This document shows positions 27,463 through 33,027 of a stretch of DNA of 35,503 nt, one piece after another. The DNA is from a virus, in IMG/VR virus record IMGVR_UViG_3300028794_000016, positions 1 through 35,503 of that record. One strand, written 5' to 3'. Both the position numbers and the translations under genes were made by a program. Numbering within the stretch: the stretch's first letter is position 1; every line of letters starts with the position of its first letter. The notes beneath the pieces are model-generated. The model saw only the letters and a list, made by a program, of their open reading frames with translations, ran no database searches and was not told the DNA's origin.

Positions 27463-28308
27463 TTACGCTACATTACGTGTCAGGGTTGTCTCATCCTGCT
27501 GAGCGTTCTTGCTGTAAATTAGTTGACGCATTTCGTTCAGGATCATGCGCGTATTGCGCTTGCTCTCATTTCGACGCAAATCCTTCGCGACATTCTTACG
27601 TGCCTTGTCATAGATCTTGAAGGCTGCGTTCTCTTGTTCCTGCGTAGGATAATTGTCGTACTTATAGATTGGGACGGCGACACATGTGCATCCTGGATGC
27701 CACTTGTTCATCATTTCGTTGATCTTGTCGGTGTCCTGATCCAAGATCAACTTCTCAAGCTTATCCGTGCCGTGCTCCCACCCTGCCGTCTTCGCGGAAG
27801 TGTGGTACACTGGGCCACGAGAGATCATCATGGTGCAGAACGCGCAGGTCGGAGGCTTAGGATCGAAGCGCGCGATGCCACGAATTGGGAGGTTATCATC
27901 GCGAACACCCTGAATGATGGTGCGTCGAGCGCCATCCTCCACAGTCTGCTCTACCCTGTGGACGGCTTCCTCGATCAGCGCATCACTGCTGAAGCCCTTT
28001 TGCGCGTGCTCGAAAAGTGGGAGCATCTGCTGCCTGAACCACTTCTCGGGGTAGTGATCATCCTTGAAGATGTCCTGAGGGGCTACCGAAGGGACCTGCG
28101 CAGCGCGGTTATCATCATAGAAAATGCGCGCCAAATCTGTCGCTTCATCTCGGTATGGCTTCACGACACGGTAGGTTACATGGATGAACGCGTCCCAATC
28201 ACGAACGCTCATCGCGCCTGTGAGGAACTGCTGAAAGATATGTACGAGCGCGGCAATCATCCTCGTTAGGATGTTGCCCTTGCGCCTCGCGTATTCATTC
28301 AGGTCCAT
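27463..28308 (-). CDS. MuF-like capsid maturation/minor head protein (281 aa)
   Basis: Helical N-terminal half, then PPTCAFCTMMISRGPVYHTS and WHPGCTCVAVPIYKYDNY: the paired Cys-x2-Cys and H-x-G-C-x-C motifs of actinophage MuF-type proteins, which sit at the portal and enter the procapsid. The family is associated with structural capsid maturation. Located between LamG genes and the scaffold. Start is ATG 28308 with a weak AGGAT site some 13 nt upstream. Confidence 0.85.
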   Translation of the reverse strand: MDLNEYARRKGNILTRMIAALVHIFQQFLTGAMSVRDWDAFIHVTYRVVKPYRDEATDLARIFYDDNRAAQVPSVAPQDIFKDDHYPEKWFRQQMLPLFEHAQKGFSSDALIEEAVHRVEQTVEDGARRTIIQGVRDDNLPIRGIARFDPKPPTCAFCTMMISRGPVYHTSAKTAGWEHGTDKLEKLILDQDTDKINEMMNKWHPGCTCVAVPIYKYDNYPTQEQENAAFKIYDKARKNVAKDLRRNESKRNTRMILNEMRQLIYSKNAQQDETTLTRNVA

Positions 28309-28324
28309 GCGTGTAAACTACATC

Positions 28325-29014
28325 CTACGAAGCTGACCACGCACTACCATTCCAGTAGCGCATGCTTGATGAAACCCACGCGCTCCCAGTCCAAGCTAGT
28401 GCCTCAGGCACCGCAGATACGCCGACAGGCGTGTTCATGAGCGTGCTAATGGTGGCTTGATCTAGGGCTTCGTCGTAGATACGCAAATCATCGATAATCG
28501 TGCTGACTGAATACCCCATGATTTGCAGCACACCATCAGTCTTCAGTGTGCCGGACAATGCGGCCGTGGTGACCAACGCACCGTCAAGATACGCACGAAT
28601 GTTCGAGCCATCGAATGTGCCCGCGATGTGGTGATACACGGTGTTGATGTCCGCAGGGATTGTAATGTCGGCAGGAACCACAGTTTCAGCTGTGTTGCGC
28701 CCACGCACACGTAGAAGCCCACTCTGAACCAAAAGCCCCCACTGCCCAGTATCACCAGCCACGTTGTAGAACTCCAATACCCAATCCAAGGATGGGAGTG
28801 GACCCTTCAACCAAAACATGAATGTTCGATTGTTGGTTTGCCCAACATTCGGTGGCTTGGCTTCGTTGTTTCCGCCGTCCTGAAGACCCTTATCTGTATG
28901 TCCTCCGGCTACGCGCGTGCACGTACTCCCCGCTAGACTCCAATCGCCCGCACTTCCGTAGTTCAGGACATTGCCTGACGCCTCGTCGAAGTTACTCGCA
29001 ATAAGCATTGTCAT
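28325..29014 (-). CDS. LamG/concanavalin-like virion protein (229 aa)
   Basis: LamG-like jelly roll: FDEASGNVLNYGSAGDWSLA, RTFMFWLKGPLPSLDWVLEF, HHIAGTFDGSNIRAYLDGAL, STIIDDLRIYDEALDQATIS, then a C-terminal WNGSAWSAS tail. Such domains bind sugars and decorate heads or tails. It is unusual here because it sits next to the head genes rather than the tail tip. ATG overlaps the upstream stop (TAATG); M3 is an alternative start. Confidence 0.85.
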   Translation of the reverse strand: MTMLIASNFDEASGNVLNYGSAGDWSLAGSTCTRVAGGHTDKGLQDGGNNEAKPPNVGQTNNRTFMFWLKGPLPSLDWVLEFYNVAGDTGQWGLLVQSGLLRVRGRNTAETVVPADITIPADINTVYHHIAGTFDGSNIRAYLDGALVTTAALSGTLKTDGVLQIMGYSVSTIIDDLRIYDEALDQATISTLMNTPVGVSAVPEALAWTGSAWVSSSMRYWNGSAWSAS

Positions 29015-29874
29015 TACGCGCTCGCAGGAATCCAGACATCTCCTACAGTGAGATTGATGTCAGTCGGGGCGTTCGTGGCCAATGATCCGCCGATGAAGAA
29101 TGTGGCACGTCCTGAAGCTCCGCGCGCAGGCCAAACTCCGGCGGCGAACTTGACATATCGCGGTGTGTCGTTTAGACTCGAAGTGTCAAGCTTCCCAGCG
29201 AGAGAGGTGTCTGACTGTGACTTCGTGTAGTAACGAACATCCCCACGAGTGTCGTTATGATACTGCGTATGAGGATCGGCGGCAGCTACGTGACTCGCGA
29301 TTGCAGAGGATGCAGTGCCTGTTGCCTCCTTTGACGCAAGTGCCGCGTCTAGGCCCGTTACCTCAGAAGTCGGATGAACATGCGCCGATGGAGTGAAGGT
29401 TGTGGGCTTGCTGAGCACGTTAGCCCACTCGACACTACCAACACTAGTGCTCACCGTCACATTACCGCTAGCGTCCGGAAGAATGCCGTTGACGCTGAGA
29501 ACCTGACGGTACAATGCGGGGGCGGGAGCCATCGCAGTGAGCTCTGACAGTACAAGATCAGGCCCTGCGGGTGTCATGATGACGTATGGCTTGCGATTTG
29601 GTCGGTTGGCGAAGCGCTCCACAACCAAATAACCCCAACCCGGAGGAGTCACATCGGGATCGTCCGTGGCGGGCAATGTGACATCCAACAAGCCATTCTG
29701 AAGCGTGGCCTCCACTGGGGAAGACATCTTCAGGATTGTCACCCCTGATGCTGCGCGTACGCGCTCAACTGTGGGGTAAAATGCAATAACACCGTCCGCG
29801 ACGCCGAACCCATCATCAAATTCGATGAATGAATCAACGACACGAACGGTGCTTACGTCGTTCGGTAGTGCCAT
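29014..29874 (-). CDS. Tail-fibre-like protein in the head region (286 aa)
   Basis: Starts MALPNDVSTVRVVDSFIEFD; contains VLSVNGILPDASGNVTVS (a motif of phage tail fibres), AHVHPTSEVTGLDAALASK, ADPHTQYHNDTRGDVRYYTK (fibre repeat D-P-H-x-Q-Y) and a C-terminal jelly-roll-like domain ending GDVWIPASA. Start is chosen at 29874: TAGGAG 8 nt upstream; ATG 29880 is the alternative. Its ribosome site lies right behind the tRNA-Pro 3' end. A receptor-binding role is inferred; its location between tRNAs and MuF is atypical. Confidence 0.82.
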   Translation of the reverse strand: MALPNDVSTVRVVDSFIEFDDGFGVADGVIAFYPTVERVRAASGVTILKMSSPVEATLQNGLLDVTLPATDDPDVTPPGWGYLVVERFANRPNRKPYVIMTPAGPDLVLSELTAMAPAPALYRQVLSVNGILPDASGNVTVSTSVGSVEWANVLSKPTTFTPSAHVHPTSEVTGLDAALASKEATGTASSAIASHVAAADPHTQYHNDTRGDVRYYTKSQSDTSLAGKLDTSSLNDTPRYVKFAAGVWPARGASGRATFFIGGSLATNAPTDINLTVGDVWIPASA

Positions 29875-29891
29875 GTTCATGACTCCTAAAG

Positions 29892-29964
29892 TCAGGCTAC
29901 GAGGATTTGAACCTCGATCCCGCGCGTCCAAGGCGCTCACTCTGCCAAGTTGAGCTATAGCCTG
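29892..29964 (-). tRNA. tRNA-Pro (anticodon TGG)
   Basis: Acceptor CAGGCTA/TAGCCTG fully paired with C1-G72 and A73 (usual proline identity), anticodon stem GCGC/GCGC with loop CTTGGAC, T arm CGAGG-TTCAAAT-CCTCG. Last tRNA of cluster 2. Confidence 0.9.
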
Positions 29965-29969
29965 CTATT

Positions 29970-30001
29970 GTTCACCGTGCGGTATGTACCGAACGGTGAA
30001 C
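29970..30001 (-). repeat. Spacer hairpin between tRNA-Pro and tRNA-Ala
   Basis: Perfect 9-bp stem GTTCACCGT (29970-29978) and ACGGTGAAC (29993-30001), spanning almost the whole spacer. Confidence 0.65.
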
Positions 30002-30004
30002 ACG

Positions 30005-30079
30005 TGGAGAGTTCGGGGCTCGAACCCGACACCTTCAGTTTGCAAAACTGATGCTCTACCTACGATGAGCTAAATCCCC
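30005..30079 (-). tRNA. tRNA-Ala (anticodon TGC)
   Basis: Acceptor GGGGATT/ACTCTCC (one mismatch, position 6-67), anticodon stem TCAGT/ACTGA with loop TTTGCAA, T arm TCGGG-TTCGAGC-CCCGA, A73. Confidence 0.88.
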
Positions 30080-30103
30080 ATAATACCAAATGATACATTG
30101 GAC

Positions 30104-30125
30104 TGCCAGATCCGTACCACTGGCA
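30104..30125 (-). repeat. Spacer hairpin between tRNA-Ala and tRNA-Val
   Basis: TGCCAG (30104-30109) and CTGGCA (30120-30125). The long spacer also holds CCAA/TTGG (from 30086) and CCGT/ACGG pairs. No gene seen in this 111-nt stretch. Confidence 0.4.
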
Positions 30126-30190
30126 TCACCCGTCCTGGCAAACGGTCTGCCTACACATTTCGCCCTGACTGGACGAAAGCTTCAGCATTG

Positions 30191-30262
30191 TACTCCGTGA
30201 GGGATTTGAACCCCCGGCCTTCTCCGTGTAAAGGAGTTGCTCTTCCACTGAGCTAACAGAGC
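30191..30262 (-). tRNA. tRNA-Val (anticodon TAC)
   Basis: Acceptor GCTCTGT/ACGGAGT with wobble G1-T72, anticodon stem ACTCC/GGAGA with loop TTTACAC, T arm GGGGG-TTCAAAT-CCCTC, A73. Confidence 0.9.
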
Positions 30263-30299
30263 TTGAAGCATAGGGCACAGCGCGTCGCCTGTTATTTAA

Positions 30300-30329
30300 A
30301 TTTCCCTAAGCTGGCCATGGCTGGGAAAT
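30300..30329 (-). repeat. Spacer hairpin between tRNA-Val and tRNA-Ile
   Basis: ATTTCCC (30300-30306) and GGGAAAT (30323-30329), with an inner AGC/GCT and TGGCCA palindrome. T/A-rich flank on the leftward side, so partial termination is possible. Confidence 0.55.
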
Positions 30330-30338
30330 CCCTAAGCG

Positions 30339-30412
30339 TCCTGTGTCGAGGAATCGAACCTCGCCAATCCACGTTATCAGCGTGGCCTATTCAACCAGCT
30401 TAGTCACACAGG
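30339..30412 (-). tRNA. tRNA-Ile (anticodon GAT)
   Basis: Acceptor CCTGTGT/ACACAGG fully paired, D stem CTA/TAG, anticodon stem CCACG/CGTGG with loop CTGATAA, T arm CGAGG-TTCGATT-CCTCG, A73. Confidence 0.92.
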
Positions 30413-30416
30413 TTGG

Positions 30417-30488
30417 TCGCGACGAAGGGAATTGAACCCTTACTTTCTGAGTCACAGTCAGATGTGTTAACCGTTACACTACGTCGGC
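30417..30488 (-). tRNA. tRNA-His (anticodon GTG)
   Basis: Anticodon stem TCTGA/TCAGA with loop CTGTGAC, T arm AAGGG-TTCAATT-CCCTT. The acceptor GCCGACG/CGTCGCG pairs at five positions and then needs a bulge to continue, and the base before position 1 is C (tRNA-His normally has G-1). Acceptor end therefore uncertain by one base. Confidence 0.82.
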
Positions 30489-30501
30489 GATAAATCGAGC
30501 G

Positions 30502-30573
30502 CTGGTCCCACAGGATTCGAACCTGTATCTCCGGAGTTAACAGCTCCGCGCTTTGCCGTTAAGCTAGCGACCA
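30502..30573 (-). tRNA. tRNA-Asn (anticodon GTT)
   Basis: Acceptor TGGTCGC/GGGACCA (one mismatch, T1-A72), anticodon stem CGGAG/CTCCG with loop CTGTTAA, T arm ACAGG-TTCGAAT-CCTGT, G73. Confidence 0.9.
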
Positions 30574-30580
30574 TCATGTA

Positions 30581-30835
30581 TTACACTTCAAGAGCGAACT
30601 GCGCGCCTTCAGGAAGATCCTGATACTGCTCGATCTTGTCAGCGTTCGACAAGATCCAAGGACCCCCGTAAACGCCTACCCAATCAGTAACACTAACAGG
30701 TGCACCGCTGGCTGTCAAGTCCGTCCCATCAAGGATGAACTCCAAGCCTGGCCACTCACTCTCAAGCTCAGCGAGATTACTGCCCGTCCACTGCACCAAC
30801 TTGATTCCGGACGGCTTGGCCATAACATACGACAT
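30581..30835 (-). CDS. Hypothetical protein inside tRNA cluster 2 (84 aa)
   Basis: Starts MSYVMAKPSGIKLVQWTG; GAGGA about 8 nt before ATG 30835; another ATG four codons in is possible. Later GLEFILDGTDLTASGAP, VSVTDWVGVYGGPWILSN, ending PEGAQFALEV. Short, acidic, likely beta-rich; unknown function. It lies between tRNA-Met and tRNA-Asn with 8 nt to the next tRNA, echoing the gene-in-tRNA-cluster layout of cluster 1. Confidence 0.72.
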   Translation of the reverse strand: MSYVMAKPSGIKLVQWTGSNLAELESEWPGLEFILDGTDLTASGAPVSVTDWVGVYGGPWILSNADKIEQYQDLPEGAQFALEV

Positions 30836-30887
30836 ACTGTGTATCCTCGTGTTTTGTTTTCCTAGACACGTACGCATCCAAGTTTGG

Positions 30888-30959
30888 TAGCGCAGCTCGG
30901 AATTGAACCGAGAGCTTCAGGCTTATGAGACCTGCATGTTACCTTTACACCACCGCGCT
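30888..30959 (-). tRNA. tRNA-Met (anticodon CAT), elongator type
   Basis: Acceptor AGCGCGG/CTGCGCT, anticodon stem CAGGT/GCCTG with loop CTCATAA, T arm CTCGG-TTCAATT-CCGAG, A73. A1-T72 pairs and no GGG/CCC anticodon stem, so it is not an initiator. Could in principle be an Ile tRNA if the C34 were lysidinylated. Confidence 0.88.
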
Positions 30960-30967
30960 ATGTGCAG

Positions 30968-30990
30968 AGAGGTTTTACACAGTCACCTCT
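30968..30990 (-). repeat. Spacer hairpin between tRNA-Met and tRNA-Asp
   Basis: AGAGGT (30968-30973) and ACCTCT (30985-30990), extendable by TGC/GCA with a bulge; CATCG/CGATG pairs next to it (31012-31015 region). Confidence 0.5.
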
Positions 30991-31018
30991 GCAAGACTGT
31001 CCATCGGTAGCGATGAAG

Positions 31019-31091
31019 CGCTCCTGACGGGACTCGAACCCGCGCTCACTACCGTGACAAGGTAGTGCTTTTGCCGCTAAGCTACAAGAGC
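31019..31091 (-). tRNA. tRNA-Asp (anticodon GTC)
   Basis: Acceptor GCTCTTG/CAGGAGC, anticodon stem CTACC/GGTAG with loop TTGTCAC, T arm GCGGG-TTCGAGT-CCCGT, G73 (usual for Asp). Confidence 0.93.
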
Positions 31092-31106
31092 AAATCTAAA
31101 AGACCA

Positions 31107-31182
31107 TGCGGTTCCTTAGGGGAGGAAGTGTACCGCAAACCACCCAAGACCCACGCCGTTCCTACACATAGAGTATACGGCG
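31107..31182 (-). repeat. Spacer hairpins between tRNA-Asp and tRNA-Glu
   Basis: Two stems: TGCGGT (31107-31112) with ACCGCA (31132-31137), and CGCCGT (31154-31159) with ACGGCG (31177-31182). A TATACT box on the minus strand lies next to the second stem, but no -35 box is visible. Confidence 0.5.
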
Positions 31183-31192
31183 AACTTAAGCG

Positions 31193-31265
31193 TAGTCCCA
31201 CGGGGACTCGAACCCCGATCAACAGATTGAGAATCTGCTATCCTCACCGCTTGGACGATGGGACC
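31193..31265 (-). tRNA. tRNA-Glu (anticodon CTC)
   Basis: Acceptor GGTCCCA/TGGGACT, anticodon stem GCAGA/TCTGT with loop TTCTCAA, T arm CGGGG-TTCGAGT-CCCCG, A73. Confidence 0.92.
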
Positions 31266-31269
31266 ACCA

Positions 31270-31294
31270 ACACACTTTAACCGTCTAAGTGTGT
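31270..31294 (-). repeat. Spacer hairpin between tRNA-Glu and tRNA-Trp
   Basis: Perfect 8-bp stem ACACACTT (31270-31277) and AAGTGTGT (31287-31294). Confidence 0.65.
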
Positions 31295-31305
31295 AAGGAC
31301 TTAGG

Positions 31306-31376
31306 CACGAGATGAAGGAATTGAACCCTCGACTGCGGGGTTGGAAGCCGTTGTGTTGCCTCTACACCAATCTCGC
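31306..31376 (-). tRNA. tRNA-Trp (anticodon CCA), weak anticodon stem
   Basis: Acceptor GCGAGAT/ATCTCGT, D stem GTGT/ACAC, T arm GAGGG-TTCAATT-CCTTC, G73 (usual for Trp). With strict numbering the anticodon loop is TTCCAAC, giving CCA; the stem has only three pairs plus C31-C39 and A27-C43 mismatches. Reading the loop as CTTCCAA would give a Gly(TCC) tRNA, but then only two pairs remain. First tRNA of cluster 2. Confidence 0.72.
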
Positions 31377-31382
31377 AATCGT

Positions 31383-31411
31383 ATTCTACATCATGTGCCT
31401 CGTGTTGTCAA
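31383..31411 (-). promoter_or_regulatory. Promoter of tRNA cluster 2
   Basis: Minus strand TTGACA (31406-31411), 17-nt spacer, TAGAAT (31383-31388), which is a near-perfect housekeeping promoter. It starts transcription just upstream of tRNA-Trp and overlaps the last codons of the 44-aa gene. Confidence 0.85.
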
Positions 31412-31414
31412 CCC

Positions 31415-31549
31415 CTACTGGCAAGCCTCGCACTCAGTGTCTGTGAGGTCACATGCAACCCCTAGATCCCACTCTTCTTCGGGCATGTTCTGCGCCGTAT
31501 ACGGAGCATCATCCGCGTAGATTTCGTAGGGATCAAGCTGAGCGGTCAT
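31415..31549 (-). CDS. Small acidic protein after portal (44 aa)
   Basis: MTAQLDPYEIYADDAPYTAQ, then MPEEEWDLG and VACDLTDTECEACQ. Its ATG overlaps the portal stop (TAATG) and has GGAGG 9 nt upstream inside the portal gene. Acidic with three cysteines near the end. Unknown function; a portal or capsid-linked role is only inferred from coupling. Confidence 0.72.
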   Translation of the reverse strand: MTAQLDPYEIYADDAPYTAQNMPEEEWDLGVACDLTDTECEACQ

Positions 31550-33027
31550 TAGTTAGCGCCTCCTGCGTTGTTGGTGTTGTTCTGCTGTCCACCCGGAGAC
31601 TGTACCACCTGAGCGGCACTCGGGTCAACCGCCTTCGTTGCCGAAGTTGTCTGCATTGGGAACAACGGCGTAGGCTCGGTACCCATCAAGGCGCCTAGGT
31701 ACTCTACACGCTCCTCAGCGTCCCAAAGCTCCATCTGCTCACGCTGCTCAGGAGTGTACTCCATGTCAATGCGTGCCTGCTTCACAGGGATGATGGCCTT
31801 GCCACCCGTAAGCTTGATGGCCGCATCAGCCTTCGCGGCGTACGTCGGCGTGCTCGGGTCTGCCAGGATGGCCTCAACGCGTGTCAATTCCTCAGGCACC
31901 GCACCGTCCATCACAAGGGCTGCGAGCTTCATCACACGCACCCAAGTTGTGGCGAACATCGCGCCCTTCAACTCGCACGTCTTCACCAACCTGGACTCCG
32001 CTGAGCGGATGGCTTCGGCGGAGGCAGGAGTCTGAGATGAGAACGACAAGTACTGAGGCGGTAGCCCTGTGTAACTAGCCACCATCTTCGACAATTCCTG
32101 AAGGACGTTGGTGTAGTTCGAAAGCTCTGCGGCCGAGAACTGAGATGCCTTCGCATCCGAATCACCAAACGCCAAGATGCCCGCCATGTATGCCTTGTAT
32201 TGGGCGGCAGGATCCTGATTCTGGATGATGGCATCCTTCTCAACGCCGAACAATAGGCGCTGCGGTGTCGCCATCAAGTCTGACGCCACGCGCATGTTGA
32301 GTACCACTCGGGTTGCGATATCCTGCGCCGAACGTAGTTCAGGAATAATTTCCGAACGCCCAAACCTATCGCTGACGCGCTCACGATTCAAAGATGGGAC
32401 AATTGGGACGATGCCCAAATTGTGAATATCCTCAAGCGTGATCCTATACTTGCCGTTGCGGGCATCCTCAGCATACGTAGTACGATCCGGAAGGTAGATG
32501 GTGTACTGCTGATCTACATCCTGATTCTCGATGGTGTTCGGGTCGAAGTAAAAGCGAACGGCCCAATTGACGCGCTTCGTGCGGCGATCAATGTCCACCC
32601 ACATGTGCTGCGGAGACTCCACACGAATGATCGGTGCATCGGCGGGATGCCCCGCTAGGATGTCCTCATTCGTAGGAGCAGAGACGGAAACGAAGGAACG
32701 CCCGTGAATGAAGGTCTCCAGGAACGAAATGTTCGACTCCTGTGCCAAATCATTCACCTTCCACCAATCCTGAAGGCGAGCGTCGAAAACATCCGTCCCA
32801 TCGGGCGTGCGAAAACCAAGGATTTCAATGCGCGCCACTAGAGAATCCAAATACAACCTAGACCAGCCTACGGCAGCCTTGATGTCACGGAACTCTACAG
32901 GAACGCTGTGACCCTTGCGGTCCAACATAACCTCAGCCTCGTAGTAATTACTGTCCTCTACGAGCTTGTTCTTCTCGCGGCCCAAGTTCTCACGGGCCTC
33001 ATCAATGATGTCCTTGATTGTGGCCAT
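31549..33027 (-). CDS. Portal protein (492 aa)
   Basis: SPP1 gp6/HK97-like portal: MATIKDIIDEARENLGREKN, YYEAEVMLDRKGHSVPVEF (clip/wing), RAILIPELRSAQDIATRVVLNMR-style spine segment (SEIIPELRSAQDIATRVV), ASYTGLPPQYLSFSSQTPAS (the conserved G-L-P-P-x-Y motif before the crown). Forms the dodecameric DNA gate. C-terminal Gln/Asn/Gly-rich tail. Start overlaps the terminase stop (TGATG), with GGAG 8 nt upstream. Confidence 0.93.
   Translation of the reverse strand: MATIKDIIDEARENLGREKNKLVEDSNYYEAEVMLDRKGHSVPVEFRDIKAAVGWSRLYLDSLVARIEILGFRTPDGTDVFDARLQDWWKVNDLAQESNISFLETFIHGRSFVSVSAPTNEDILAGHPADAPIIRVESPQHMWVDIDRRTKRVNWAVRFYFDPNTIENQDVDQQYTIYLPDRTTYAEDARNGKYRITLEDIHNLGIVPIVPSLNRERVSDRFGRSEIIPELRSAQDIATRVVLNMRVASDLMATPQRLLFGVEKDAIIQNQDPAAQYKAYMAGILAFGDSDAKASQFSAAELSNYTNVLQELSKMVASYTGLPPQYLSFSSQTPASAEAIRSAESRLVKTCELKGAMFATTWVRVMKLAALVMDGAVPEELTRVEAILADPSTPTYAAKADAAIKLTGGKAIIPVKQARIDMEYTPEQREQMELWDAEERVEYLGALMGTEPTPLFPMQTTSATKAVDPSAAQVVQSPGGQQNNTNNAGGAN

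Noticed and set aside
27523-28269. Long plus-strand open frame opposite the MuF-like gene
   Set aside because: Complementary-strand shadow with no ribosome site; MuF motifs are clear on the other strand.
31306-31376. Reading of the first cluster 2 tRNA as Gly(TCC)
   Set aside because: A CTTCCAA loop leaves only two anticodon-stem pairs and shifts position 26; Trp(CCA) fits the numbering and G73 better. Kept as an alternative only.
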